This document shows, one piece after another, positions 17,751 through 26,988 of a DNA stretch of 64,000 nucleotides. The stretch comes from Croceicoccus marinus (GTDB taxonomy: Bacteria > Pseudomonadota > Alphaproteobacteria > Sphingomonadales > Sphingomonadaceae). Under the pieces are notes generated by a model. The model saw only the letters and a program-made list of their open reading frames with translations. It did no database searches and was not told the origin of the DNA. The stretch spans positions 372,001 to 436,000 of the forward strand of contig NZ_CP019603.1 in assembly GCF_001661675.2 (NCBI RefSeq), read 5' to 3'. Position 1 is the first letter of the stretch; each line of letters opens with the position of its first letter. The position numbers were made by a program, and so were the translations under genes.

Positions 17751-17857
17751 GATATAGCCAACAACAATATCGTTACGCCAAAACAGGTCCCGGCGCAGCT
17801 TGCATTCACGGATGGGGGTCAGGGCTTTCGGGCATCGCCGCCGGTCAGCCATGCAGG

Positions 17858-19228
17858 TCAGGAAATGGGTTCGAACAGGCTCCTCATATTGGTGATGGCG
17901 GATGGATCGCGGATCGCATCGGCCAGCTTGCGGACCTGGTCTTCCCCGGGCCGCACGGCCGCGCGCGAGGCGCAATCGGCGAATTTCGCGGCAAGCTCGT
18001 CCTCGCTCATCGGGCGCGAGGGCGCGCCGCGTGCCAGCGGAATCTGATCCCTGCGGTGCGTGCCATCCTTCAGCCTCACGGTCGCCGCGCCCCCCGCGCC
18101 GCGGTCCAGCGCCGGGTCGGCGGCGATCCGCGCGGAAATCCGCCGCGCCATCGCCAGTATCGCCTCATCGCGCAGCGCTGCGGCAGAGAAATCGTCAAGC
18201 CCCGCCCTGCCCCGCACGATCGCCACCGCCATGGCGAAGGGGATCGAGAACTTGGCATCGATCACCACTTCGGGCGCGCGCTTGCGCTCCGGCGGTTCGA
18301 CCAGCATCTGCTGGACCGGGCTGACCTCGACCTCGATGCTCTCGATCCGGTCCGGACCGGCGGCGGCCAGTTCCAGCCCGATCTCGATAAAGGGATGCGT
18401 GCCTCGGCAGCTGGGCCATGGCTTGAAGGTCAGCTCTTCCACCAGGAAGCGTTCGCCGATCCCCGCGGTCAGCCTCTCGGGTGAGAATTCGCCGCCCGCG
18501 AACAGGGCATAGAACCCGGCGCGGCCTTCCAGCGGAGCCTCGACCCCGGCGACGCCGCCGGCGGCCAGCTGCGCGCTGGTGACGGCGGCCTGCGCGGGAA
18601 ACGCCTCGCGCACGGCGCGCAGCACGGTGCGCTGCGAGTACTTGATCTCGCCCGGCATCACCGCCTGACACAGCATCATCGACAGCGCATCGCGCAGCGC
18701 CCGCGCATCCAGCGCCAGCAGATGCGCCGCGCCCAGCGCCGCGCCGAACGCGGCATTGATCGGCGGGGGATACCAGCCCCCCTCCTCCATCGGCCGGTCC
18801 AGCGCCAGCCCGATACGGCAGGACAGGTCGCATCCGACCGCGATGGCCGCGATCAGCCGCTTGCCGTCGATGCCGCCCTTTTCCTGCGCCAGCGCCAGCA
18901 GCGCCGGGACCAGCGAGGCATTGGGATGCGCGAAAGCGGCATCGAACGTATCCTCGTAATCCAGCGCATGGGCCAGCGCGCCATTGGCCAGCGCCGCCTG
19001 CGGCGCGGCGGCGGTCAGCCCGGTGCCCAGTATGGTGCACGGGCCGGGCGACCTTGCGGCCAGCTCGATGAAGGGGCGCGCCTCTGCCGCCATGCCGCTG
19101 GCGGCCAGCATCACCCCGGTCGCATCCAGCAGCACCCGGCTGCAGGCCGCGACGGTGCTTTCGGGCAGATCGTCGTATCCGATCGCCGCATAGGCCGCGC
19201 ACAGCCGGTCGGTGACGCCCTCTGCCAT
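17858..19228 (-). CDS. MmgE/PrpD family protein
   Basis: Cytoplasmic protein of 456 residues of the MmgE/PrpD fold, whose known members dehydrate 2-methylcitrate or decarboxylate cis-aconitate. Seen: the N-terminal helical block VTDRLCAAYAAIGYDDLPES, RVLLDATGVMLAASG, GALAHALDYEDTFD (the conserved H-x-x-D-Y-D/E-D active-site run), the central HPNASLVPALLALAQ, and the C-terminal FKPWPSCRGTHPFIEIGLEL. Last gene of a three-gene minus-strand operon with a membrane protein (3 bases upstream) and a CapA-type protein. No propionate genes (prpB, prpC) are near, so a role in the methylcitrate cycle is doubtful; a related dehydratase or decarboxylase of a dicarboxylic intermediate is possible. Confidence 0.8.
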   Translation of the reverse strand: MAEGVTDRLCAAYAAIGYDDLPESTVAACSRVLLDATGVMLAASGMAAEARPFIELAARSPGPCTILGTGLTAAAPQAALANGALAHALDYEDTFDAAFAHPNASLVPALLALAQEKGGIDGKRLIAAIAVGCDLSCRIGLALDRPMEEGGWYPPPINAAFGAALGAAHLLALDARALRDALSMMLCQAVMPGEIKYSQRTVLRAVREAFPAQAAVTSAQLAAGGVAGVEAPLEGRAGFYALFAGGEFSPERLTAGIGERFLVEELTFKPWPSCRGTHPFIEIGLELAAAGPDRIESIEVEVSPVQQMLVEPPERKRAPEVVIDAKFSIPFAMAVAIVRGRAGLDDFSAAALRDEAILAMARRISARIAADPALDRGAGGAATVRLKDGTHRRDQIPLARGAPSRPMSEDELAAKFADCASRAAVRPGEDQVRKLADAIRDPSAITNMRSLFEPIS

Positions 19229-19231
19229 GGC

Positions 19232-20269
19232 TCAGGCCGATTCCGCCCGGGCCCGCCGGGTCGCCGCATCGATGCGCGGCGCGACCGACAGCAGCACGAT
19301 GGCCGCGATCAGGATCCCTGCGCCCACCAGCTCGGCATCGCGGGGGTGTTCCAGGCCCCAGAACCAGGCCAGCAGCAGCGCCGCGCCCACGCCAGCGACC
19401 AGGCTGGCCGCGCGTTCCAGCGGCAAGCAGAATGCATTCTCGCGGGGGTCGAGCAGGATGATGATCGACACCACCGAAATCGCGGTCAGGGTCAACCCGA
19501 TCCAGAAGATCGGCCACATCGCGGGATCGGTCCAGACCTCGACAAAGCCCCATTCCAGCTCGCCCGGCTGGCCGCCGATGCCGGTGGCCGACAACACCGC
19601 CAGAGCGGCGACCGACAGCGGAAGGGCGATGATCTTCTCCTCGACGAAATAGCGGCGCACCGTCGCGGGATCGCCGTCCTTCGCGGTCTTGTTCATCACC
19701 ACCAGGCGCAGGAAATAGCCCAGGGTATAGAACACCACCGTCGCGATCGCGATCGGCGGCAGCTTCAGCCCGCCGCGGTCGAACAGGGTCAGCGCCAGCG
19801 CCAGCAGCACCATGACCAGCGCGGTCCAGCTCCACCAGCGCACCTTGCGCCCGAACATCAGGTCGACAACCGGCGCGATGATCAATATGTCGCCGCGCAT
19901 CAGCAATTGCATGAAGGGGATCGACACCCCCTCGATGGTGAAGGACATCGGCACGGTGAAAAGCACCATCGCCGTGCCCAGCCCCGACAGCGCGGTATAG
20001 CGCGTGGGCAGCGGCACCCGCGTGCCGCCAAGCTGCACGCCATGCGCGTCGCGGTGCCAGCCCGACAGCCAGATGAACAGATAGGTCAGCACCAGCGACA
20101 CGGTCAGCGACGCGGGCAATGTCTCAAGCCCCGTCAGCGGCCGGCCCAGCCCCGGATGGACCTGGCTGGTCAGCAGCTTGGTGATCATCGCATTGGGCAG
20201 ATAGAGGAGGAGGTAGAACACGATCCACCCCTCGATCGGCAGCACGGAGATGAGGCTCTTGCGGCCCAT
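19232..20269 (-). CDS. Polytopic inner-membrane protein, function unknown
   Basis: Protein of 345 residues with about ten hydrophobic segments spread over its length (for example IEGWIVFYLLLYLPNAM, LTVSLVLTYLFIWLSGW, WWSWTALVMVLLALALTLFD, MWPIFWIGLTLTAISVVSII). I do not recognise the family with confidence; the internal pairing of helices resembles drug/metabolite transporter-like proteins. The ATG at 20269 shares a base with the stop of the CapA-like gene (TGATG), so translation is coupled. An upstream open frame continues to 20530, but that part overlaps the CapA gene and looks non-coding (Arg-rich). Its partners suggest transport or modification of a polymer or small acid, not provable here. 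Confidence 0.65.
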   Translation of the reverse strand: MGRKSLISVLPIEGWIVFYLLLYLPNAMITKLLTSQVHPGLGRPLTGLETLPASLTVSLVLTYLFIWLSGWHRDAHGVQLGGTRVPLPTRYTALSGLGTAMVLFTVPMSFTIEGVSIPFMQLLMRGDILIIAPVVDLMFGRKVRWWSWTALVMVLLALALTLFDRGGLKLPPIAIATVVFYTLGYFLRLVVMNKTAKDGDPATVRRYFVEEKIIALPLSVAALAVLSATGIGGQPGELEWGFVEVWTDPAMWPIFWIGLTLTAISVVSIIILLDPRENAFCLPLERAASLVAGVGAALLLAWFWGLEHPRDAELVGAGILIAAIVLLSVAPRIDAATRRARAESA

Positions 20270-21387
20270 CACGATACCACCACCATGTCGTCGGTAACCG
20301 AGTAGCGCGCGTTCAGCCCCGCCTCGCGCGTGACGGCGGTCATGTAGTCGACGATATTGGCATGCTCCTCGCTGCCGGGCGGGGCGAAGCGCGGCACCGC
20401 GTCGCGCCCGATGGTCAGCGGCAGGAACCCCGCGCGCAGCAGCTTGCCGCCCGCGATCTCGAGCCGGGCGACGATGTTCTTGCGGCTTTCGGTCGGGAAA
20501 TTGAACAGCCCCTCGAAATCGGGCTCCCATTCCTCGGCCAGGACGCGGATCTCGTTCCAGCTTTTCGACTTGGCGTGCGCCTCGTCCATGCGAAGATCGA
20601 CCGCGAAATTGGACAGCGAATAGAACACGGGCTTGCCCTCGATCATCTCACAGCCTTTCAGCACATGGGCATGGGTGCCCAGGATCGCGTCGGCCCCCGC
20701 CGCGATGGTCGCGCGGGCGACGTCGCGCTGGTAGTCGGCGATGGATGCGCGCACGAAATGGATGCCCCAGTGGTGCGACACGAAGACCAGGTCGGCCTGC
20801 TTTTTCGCCTTGCGGATGTCTTCCTGCATCGCCTCCAGGTCGCCCTGGTGCGGCCAGGTATGGACACGCGCGGGGGTGCCGGGCTGGTCGTGCTCGATCT
20901 GCTCGTAATGGGTGAAGGCGCGCATCGGGGCGCAGCCGGCGCGGCGCTCCTCGGCCCAATAGGCCTGCGGCAGGATCGAGCAATAGGCCAGCATCGCCAG
21001 CCGTGTGCCGTCGCGCAGGGTGAAGAACGAAGGAGTGCGCGCCTCGGCGATATTGGCCCCGGCGCCCACCACGCGGATACCCGCCGCGCGCAGATTGTCG
21101 CGCGTCTCGACCAGAGCCTCGTTCCCCCAGTCGAGGCAATGGTTGCCCGCCATCGAGATGCAGTCGAACCCGGCCACGCCCAGTGCGGCCGCCCCCTCTG
21201 GCCGCGCCATCACCGCGTGGCGGGCCTGCGGCAGGCGCGTGCCGCCCGACGCGAAGCTGGTCTCAAGCTGTCCGAAGGTCACGTCGGCGGCGCGCAGCAC
21301 ATCCGCCGTGGCGACGAAGCTTTCGTCGTAATGCTCCCGGTCCAGCGCGATGTCGCCGGTGGCCAGCAGGATATGGGGAGCGCTCAT
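20269..21387 (-). CDS. CapA/PgsA-family metallophosphatase-like protein
   Basis: Protein of 372 residues of the CapA (poly-gamma-glutamate synthesis accessory) family, a branch of the metallophosphatase fold. Metal-site motifs are all visible: the N-terminal ATGDIALDREH, GQLETSFASGG, AGNHCLDWGNEALVET, VSHHWGIHF and ILGTHAHVLKG, followed by GKPVFYSLSNFAVD. Unlike capsule CapA it has no membrane anchor or signal at its N-terminus, so it probably acts in the cytoplasm. It starts the operon with a membrane protein and a PrpD homologue. No CapB/CapC ligase genes are near, so polyglutamate synthesis is unlikely. CapA-like proteins also occur in small-molecule catabolic clusters. Confidence 0.8.
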   Translation of the reverse strand: MSAPHILLATGDIALDREHYDESFVATADVLRAADVTFGQLETSFASGGTRLPQARHAVMARPEGAAALGVAGFDCISMAGNHCLDWGNEALVETRDNLRAAGIRVVGAGANIAEARTPSFFTLRDGTRLAMLAYCSILPQAYWAEERRAGCAPMRAFTHYEQIEHDQPGTPARVHTWPHQGDLEAMQEDIRKAKKQADLVFVSHHWGIHFVRASIADYQRDVARATIAAGADAILGTHAHVLKGCEMIEGKPVFYSLSNFAVDLRMDEAHAKSKSWNEIRVLAEEWEPDFEGLFNFPTESRKNIVARLEIAGGKLLRAGFLPLTIGRDAVPRFAPPGSEEHANIVDYMTAVTREAGLNARYSVTDDMVVVS

Positions 21388-21484
21388 GCACGAGTCTCGC
21401 GGGCGGGAAGGGCCTTGCGGGGGGAAAGGAACATCATCGGCAGATCATCTCGCATCGAGAGGGAACGGGAAGGACGGCACTGGG

Positions 21485-23059
21485 TCACGGCCGGTCCAGC
21501 ATGGCGCGAAGGGCGGGATCGTCCTCGCAGGTAAAGGACCCGGCTTCGTCGGGCAGCTCTCCGGCGCGGTGGCGTGCGCTTTGCGGGAACGGGCACAGGC
21601 GGCGGGTCAGCCCCGGCGCGCTGGCGGGATTGCGCGCCGCCACGATGCTTTGGGGCGTGCGGTCATCCTCCACCCAGCGGATCAGTGCCCACAGCATGTC
21701 GCGCGTGGGATCGGCCCCCGCGGCCAGCGGGAATTGCCCCGATCCGCCGAAGATGTCAGCGCCCGGTCCGCCCTGGCAGTGATACATGCCCGGCACCATG
21801 AACAGGCGCACCGCATCGGACAGCGCCGCGACGCCGCCATGCTCGCGCGCCAGCGCGGCGTAATAGTCGATGGTGGGCCCGGCATTGGTCGAGGGATCCT
21901 GCCAGCCCTGATAGATGATCGCCTTGCTTCCGCCCTGGATGAAGGGCCTGATCGCGGTCCGGTCGGCGCGCAGCTCGGGCATCGCCGCATTGGCCTTGGC
22001 CAGGTCGCCGCTGCGCGAGAAACTCATGGGGTCCCAGTCGGGATCGTCATGCACCCCGTCCGCCCACATCGCGCGCAATAGGGGCGAGGGCGGCCCGGGC
22101 CGCGTGCGCACGCCGGGGAACAGCCCCCCGTCCATCGGCGCACCGTCCTCGTCGGTCATGGGCGAAATGATGGCATCCAGCATCGCAAGGCGCGGCGCGG
22201 TCAGGCAGCCTTCCGCCTGGCCCGGCCTGCACAGCAATCGCGCGGTGTCGAACCGGCATGTCGCGGGGTTCTCGACGATGCCGTCGCGCACGCCGTCGCT
22301 GGCGTCGCAGGCCTTGGTCACGCTGGCTTCGTACAGCGCCCAGTCCTGCTCGCGCAGAGCGCCCTTCGGCTTGCGCTGCTGTTCCAGCGCGAACCACAGC
22401 ATGCGAACCGATTGCAGCGGCATGTAGGGGCCCGGCGCACCCGCCAATATGCCGTCGTAATCGCCGGGATAGTTCTGCATCTCCTTCAGCGCCTGCCGCC
22501 CGCCGCCGGAACAGCCGGTGAAATAGGCACGCGCGGGCGCCTCGCCGTAAAAGCGCGCGGCCAGCGTCTTGGCGGCCAGCGTCGACAAATGCACCGCGCG
22601 GTGCTCGTAATCCACGCGCGCCTTGGGATCGGCCATCCAGCGTTCCTGCGAAGCCTTGTGCCCGCCGTCGGTGGTGACGGTGGCAAAGCCCTGCGCCAGG
22701 CGCGCCGCCATGTGGGCATGGTTATAGACCCCCGCCGGACCGCCCACGCCCGCACCCAGCAGCCGCTTGTTCCACTGGCGAGGCAGCCACACCTCGAAGC
22801 CGATATTGCCCTCGATCCGCCCCTCGACGCGGCAGAACGCGTCATGCACGGGCACCGCGCGGGCGCCCGCATCGGGATCCGCCACGAACAGCGGATCGGG
22901 CGTGACTGCCGCGGCGCTGACCACCATTTCGCCATCGCGCCCGGCCAGCGCGGCGCAATCCGCCTGCCAAGTGCCCGCCGCGGGCGACGCGGCGGCGGAA
23001 GCCTGAGCAAGCATCGGGGCAACCAGCCCTGCCGCCAGTGTCAGCGTGATGCCGATCAT
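21485..23059 (-). CDS. Tannase/feruloyl esterase family protein, exported
   Basis: Protein of 524 residues with a signal peptide (MIGITLTLAAGLVAPMLAQA) and the tannase/feruloyl esterase fold. The nucleophile lies in GCSGGGRQALKEM (Ser184 next to Cys183) and the catalytic His427 in GMYHCQGGPGAD next to Cys428. This CS-D-HC arrangement, in which a disulfide joins the residues beside Ser and His, is the family hallmark. ADIF-GGSGQFPL and AIIYQGWQDPSTN, with the acid residue, follow the family pattern. It would hydrolyse ferulate (or gallate-type) esters outside the cytoplasm, feeding the ferulate module 8 kb away. Start ATG 23059 is preceded by GGGAGGA. It is 31 bases after a TonB receptor gene on the same strand, so they are probably co-transcribed. 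Confidence 0.88.
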   Translation of the reverse strand: MIGITLTLAAGLVAPMLAQASAAASPAAGTWQADCAALAGRDGEMVVSAAAVTPDPLFVADPDAGARAVPVHDAFCRVEGRIEGNIGFEVWLPRQWNKRLLGAGVGGPAGVYNHAHMAARLAQGFATVTTDGGHKASQERWMADPKARVDYEHRAVHLSTLAAKTLAARFYGEAPARAYFTGCSGGGRQALKEMQNYPGDYDGILAGAPGPYMPLQSVRMLWFALEQQRKPKGALREQDWALYEASVTKACDASDGVRDGIVENPATCRFDTARLLCRPGQAEGCLTAPRLAMLDAIISPMTDEDGAPMDGGLFPGVRTRPGPPSPLLRAMWADGVHDDPDWDPMSFSRSGDLAKANAAMPELRADRTAIRPFIQGGSKAIIYQGWQDPSTNAGPTIDYYAALAREHGGVAALSDAVRLFMVPGMYHCQGGPGADIFGGSGQFPLAAGADPTRDMLWALIRWVEDDRTPQSIVAARNPASAPGLTRRLCPFPQSARHRAGELPDEAGSFTCEDDPALRAMLDRP

Positions 23060-23090
23060 GCCATCCTCCCGTCGCGCATCGCCATGACGG

Positions 23091-25754
23091 CTACAGCTTC
23101 ACCCCCGCCGTGACGGCGATGGTGCGCGGCAGCGGGTTGGCCGATTGCGGATCATAGCCGCGGTCGACATCGACAAAGGGCGGTTCCTCGTCAAACAGAT
23201 TGCGCACGTCGATGCCGAAGCGGAACGCGTCATTGACGTCCCAGCCCATCACAAGGTCGAACGTGCTATAGTCGGAAACCTCCTGAACCGGCGTCACCGT
23301 GTCGTTGTCGTAACCGGGCAGGTAGTTCCAGGTCAGCCGCGCGCTGAAGCTGTCCCACTTCGCCCCGATGTCTGCGCGCAGGCGATAGTCCTGCGGGTTG
23401 TTGATCGTGCCCGCGACATCGCGCAGCCCCAGTCCCGGCACGGATTCGAACGAGTACTTGGTGTACCACGTGCCCTGCACCGCGCCGTCCATCGTCACCT
23501 CGCCCAAATCCCATGCGCCCAGTATGCCGAAGTCGAAGCCGCGCACGATGGTGCGGCCCAGGTTCTGGCGGCGCCCGTCGGCGATGAAGGACACATCCGT
23601 GGTGTCGATCGGCGAATTGACCGGCAGCCCCGACGCGATCAGCGCGGCCACCTGCTCGTCGGTGGGGTTCAGGATGCGGAACGGCGCATAGGCGGGGTTG
23701 GTCAGGTAACCCGGCGTGCGGCGCAGCGCGATGATCTGGTCCTTGTAGTCGATGTCGAAATAGGTCGCGGTCAGGCGAATGTCGCTGCCCGCCTCGAACT
23801 CCGCGCCCAGCGACCAGGTGGTCGCGGTCTCGGGCTGCAGGTCGGGATTGCCGCCCGCGATGCCGATGCCGTTGATCAGCGTGCCGTCCGGCCCCGGCTG
23901 GTCGCGGTCGTAATACAGGCCCGCACCGCCCGCGATCTCCGACACCTCGGTAAAGGTCGGCGCGCGGAACGACGTGCCATAGCTGCCGCGCAGCGACAGC
24001 GCATCGAACGGGCGCCAGGTGACGCCGATCTTGGGATTGGTCGTCGATCCGAAGTCGCTGTATTCCTCGTACCGGCCTGCGACCGACAGCGACAGCTCCT
24101 CGATCCCCGGCATGGCGTTGCCGCCGCCCACGATGGGCACGTAAAGCTCGCCGAACACCGCCTTGACGTCGCGCGATCCGCCATCGGCGATCACCATCGA
24201 CGCGGCGCTCGATCCGATGTCCAGGCTGGTGAAGGTATATTCGTCGCGGTACTCGCCCCCCACGGCCAGCCGGACCGCGCCGCCGGGCAGATCGAACAGC
24301 GAACCGTCGGCCTGCACATTGACCACGTCCAGCTTGGTCTTGCCATAGATCACGAACAGCCGGTCGCGGATCGCCGCGATGGTGTCGGGATTGTTGGGCC
24401 CGCCGAACAGGTTGAGCGCGGTCGCCGGATTGGTATCGGCCAGCGCGGCGTTCAGCGCCCCGTTATTCAGCCCCACCCGCCGGTCGGCGATATCCTCGCT
24501 CTCACCATGCTGGTAATAGGCGGTCACGCTCCAGTCGGAGAAGGCGCGCACCTCGACCCCGCCCGCGACGTTCCAGAACGTGCCTTCATAGGGGTTCACG
24601 TCCGGCCCGAACGCGGGGGTCAGCGAATATGCGACATTGACCGATTCCGCGCCCGCCACCGGCGACACGAAGAACGGATTGCTGCTGGGCACCACGGCGT
24701 TGATCGCGCTGGTCCCGGCGATTTCGCCCTTGCGGTGCGAATAGAAGCCGTCGGCGAACAGCCGCACGCTGGACCCCAGCTCCTGCGAGACATTGCCCAC
24801 GAAGCTATAGCGGCTTTCCGACGGGATCACGGATTCGTATCCGGTCAGGTCGCAGCGATTGGCGGTGCCCGCGACCAGCGATCCCCCCTCGCCCGGAGCG
24901 ACGCCGCCCTGCGGGATGGCATAGCTCTGCCCCCCGGCGGTGATGGTACCCGGATCGCAATTGGTGGAACGGAAATCGCGCCCGCCGCGATCCCTGTTGT
25001 CCAGCCGGTAGAAATCGAGATCGCGGCCGAACAGCGCGGAATTATGACTATATTCGCCCGCGACGGTCACCCAGCCGCTGCCCCAGTCCTGCCCGGCGAT
25101 GCCCGACAGCTGCTGCTCGGCATAATTGCTTTCGCTGAAGCCCGAGCGGGCGCGGAACTCCGCCCCGTCCATGCCGCGGCGCAGGATGAAATTGACCACG
25201 CCCGCGATCGCATCCGATCCATAGATCGCCGACGCGCCATCGGCCACGACCTCGACCCGCTCAAGCGCGATGGTCGGAATGACCGAAGGGTCGGTATATT
25301 GCCCCTGCGTGCCCTGCGGCGGAAAACGGCGGCCATTGTACAGCAGCAGCGTCGCATTGGTCGAAATGCCGCGAAGATTGATGCCGCCCGCGCGCGTCGC
25401 ATTGGCCGCGCCGTTCTGCGCGCTGCCGCCCTGCCGGTTCGCGCCCAGCGACACCACCTGCGGCACGCGGCGCAGCAGGTCGCTGGTCGAGACGACGGGT
25501 TCCTGCGCGATCTCGTCCACGCCGATGCTGATCACATTGGATCCGACAGCGTCGACGCCGCGGATCCGGCTGCCGGTGACGATGATGTCGCCCCCCAGCG
25601 GATTGGGCGCGGGGACATTGTCCTCCTGCGCCGTAGTCGCCGGTGTTGGCGAACCCTGTGCCGGCAGGTCCTGCGCCAAGGCCGGATCCGCAAGGGCGGA
25701 CATCGCTATCAGCGAGGCAGCGCATGCAAGCCGCGTGGTCATCCTGACATTCAT
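23091..25754 (-). CDS. TonB-dependent outer-membrane receptor
   Basis: Receptor of 887 residues with a signal ending PALAQD, the N-terminal NPLGGDIIVTGSRIRG block, a plug containing VEVVADGASAIYGSDAIAGVVNFILR, and a long barrel that ends with ...TIAVTAGVKL. The terminal residue is Leu rather than the common Phe. Long extracellular loops are inferred from repeated Gly/Asn-rich segments. ATG 25754 follows GGGAGAAC. The feruloyl esterase starts 31 bases downstream, so the receptor probably imports the esters or oligosaccharide esters that the esterase cuts. Confidence 0.9.
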   Translation of the reverse strand: MNVRMTTRLACAASLIAMSALADPALAQDLPAQGSPTPATTAQEDNVPAPNPLGGDIIVTGSRIRGVDAVGSNVISIGVDEIAQEPVVSTSDLLRRVPQVVSLGANRQGGSAQNGAANATRAGGINLRGISTNATLLLYNGRRFPPQGTQGQYTDPSVIPTIALERVEVVADGASAIYGSDAIAGVVNFILRRGMDGAEFRARSGFSESNYAEQQLSGIAGQDWGSGWVTVAGEYSHNSALFGRDLDFYRLDNRDRGGRDFRSTNCDPGTITAGGQSYAIPQGGVAPGEGGSLVAGTANRCDLTGYESVIPSESRYSFVGNVSQELGSSVRLFADGFYSHRKGEIAGTSAINAVVPSSNPFFVSPVAGAESVNVAYSLTPAFGPDVNPYEGTFWNVAGGVEVRAFSDWSVTAYYQHGESEDIADRRVGLNNGALNAALADTNPATALNLFGGPNNPDTIAAIRDRLFVIYGKTKLDVVNVQADGSLFDLPGGAVRLAVGGEYRDEYTFTSLDIGSSAASMVIADGGSRDVKAVFGELYVPIVGGGNAMPGIEELSLSVAGRYEEYSDFGSTTNPKIGVTWRPFDALSLRGSYGTSFRAPTFTEVSEIAGGAGLYYDRDQPGPDGTLINGIGIAGGNPDLQPETATTWSLGAEFEAGSDIRLTATYFDIDYKDQIIALRRTPGYLTNPAYAPFRILNPTDEQVAALIASGLPVNSPIDTTDVSFIADGRRQNLGRTIVRGFDFGILGAWDLGEVTMDGAVQGTWYTKYSFESVPGLGLRDVAGTINNPQDYRLRADIGAKWDSFSARLTWNYLPGYDNDTVTPVQEVSDYSTFDLVMGWDVNDAFRFGIDVRNLFDEEPPFVDVDRGYDPQSANPLPRTIAVTAGVKL

Positions 25755-25989
25755 GCTTGTTCTCCCTATTTTATCGTTGGTGGCGCCAATGCGCGTCAGA
25801 TCGATGAAAGCCCTTGCAGCAGTGATTGCAACACAAGAACCAGAATATTCATTCCTTAATCACTTGCGAGATACCCACACCGCCCGCCGCCACCTGTGCG
25901 ATGCGCCCGGCGGAGCCAAAACTGCGCCCTTTCGCGTCCCAGGCTGGCCAAAACGCGGCGCGTAGCGGCCGAAAGACTGGCGCGCATTG

Positions 25990-26892
25990 TCACCGGGCGT
26001 GCTCCCCTGCCGCGCCCATGAAGCCCTGCTCGCCAAGCCATGCGAACAGACGGTCGCCCCATAGGGCCACCGTCATGTCGCGTGCCGGAACGTCATAGAC
26101 GTGCAGTTCCACCGGTGCGCGGGCAGCGGCCCAGATCTGGTGCAGCGCGACGATACCGTCGGTGACGGGGCCGTGATGGGCATCCACCGCAAGGAACAGC
26201 GGCGGCGCATCGCCGCCGACCGCGACATCCTGCAAAGCCGGTCCGAAATTCGACACGATGAAGGCGGGCCGCACCGACGGATCGCCGCCCAGCAAGGCGC
26301 CAAATGCCACCCCGCCCCCCGCCGAGGTTCCGATCATGCCGATCCGCTGCGGATCCACGCCCCACTCGCCGGCATGGGCGCGCACATAGCGCATCGCCCG
26401 TTCGGCATCGTCGGTGGCAAAGGCCAGCACCTCGTCCAGCGCCGGATTGCCGCGCGCGGGGTTGGCATTGCCGTTCACGATCTGCACTTTGGGCGGATCG
26501 CCCGGCGGCGGGGCGGCCGGCGGGGCATCGGGATCGATCTGCAAAAGCCGATATTTCAGCAGGATGGCGGTAATTCCCTGCGCATTCAGCCGCTCGATCA
26601 GGGCCTGCGTGTCATCCCCCACGCTCAATATGCGAAGACCGCCGCCGGGCAGGACGATCGCCGCCGTGCCATTCGCCTTGGCCGGATCGGCGGGATAGAC
26701 GCTGATTTCGGGATCGCGGACATTGTGGACGATCCGCTCTGGTCCCGACACCTCGATCCGTTCGGGAAAGGCCCAGTCCTGCGAACCGGGCGCGGGACCG
26801 TCGTGCAGCCGCATGGTCCGCTCCTGCGCGCAGGCCGGTGCGGCAAGCAGAAGGCCGCATGTCAGAAGCATTCCCGATATGGCGCGGAACAT
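25990..26892 (-). CDS. Exported alpha/beta hydrolase (acetyl-xylan/feruloyl esterase-like)
   Basis: Protein of 300 residues with a signal peptide ending ACAQE. It shows the short-chain esterase layout: AAIVLPGGGLRILS (oxyanion loop, HGGG position replaced by PGGG), nucleophile elbow GMIGTSAGGGVAFGAL with Ser190, and a C-terminal APVELHVYD. The PGGG oxyanion loop and total size resemble acetyl-xylan esterases and BD-FAE enzymes, whose natural substrates are plant polysaccharide esters. Its promoter region holds a MarR-like and a LacI-like palindrome (26951-26988), linking it to the ferulate and possibly a sugar signal. ATG 26892 has GGAG nine bases upstream. Confidence 0.8.
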   Translation of the reverse strand: MFRAISGMLLTCGLLLAAPACAQERTMRLHDGPAPGSQDWAFPERIEVSGPERIVHNVRDPEISVYPADPAKANGTAAIVLPGGGLRILSVGDDTQALIERLNAQGITAILLKYRLLQIDPDAPPAAPPPGDPPKVQIVNGNANPARGNPALDEVLAFATDDAERAMRYVRAHAGEWGVDPQRIGMIGTSAGGGVAFGALLGGDPSVRPAFIVSNFGPALQDVAVGGDAPPLFLAVDAHHGPVTDGIVALHQIWAAARAPVELHVYDVPARDMTVALWGDRLFAWLGEQGFMGAAGEHAR

Positions 26893-26950
26893 CCGAAACT
26901 CCTCTCCCGAAAGTGCGACTCTGAAGTGATCGCATCATGTCGGTGGAGGA

Positions 26951-26969
26951 TTGTTATCAGACACAACAA
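26951..26969. promoter_or_regulatory. Degenerate MarR-type operator before the exported hydrolase
   Basis: TTGTTATCAGACACAACAA matches the ferulate operator core TGTTAT-N5-ATAACA with one mismatch in the right arm (ACAACA). It lies 58 bases upstream of the hydrolase start (26892). Confidence 0.5.
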
Positions 26970-26974
26970 AGCGT

Positions 26975-26988
26975 TGCAAGCGCTTGCA
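26975..26988. promoter_or_regulatory. Perfect 14-bp palindrome of LacI/GalR operator form
   Basis: TGCAAGCGCTTGCA is a perfect palindrome that fits the general LacI-family operator pattern TGnAAnCGnTTnCA with the central CG. It is 5 bases beyond the MarR-like site and 82 bases upstream of the hydrolase start. No LacI-type gene is in the window. Confidence 0.5.

Noticed and set aside
23145..25859. Very long open frame on the plus strand opposite the TonB receptor
   Set aside because: Arg/His/Ala-rich shadow of the high-GC receptor gene, with no domain and no ribosome site.
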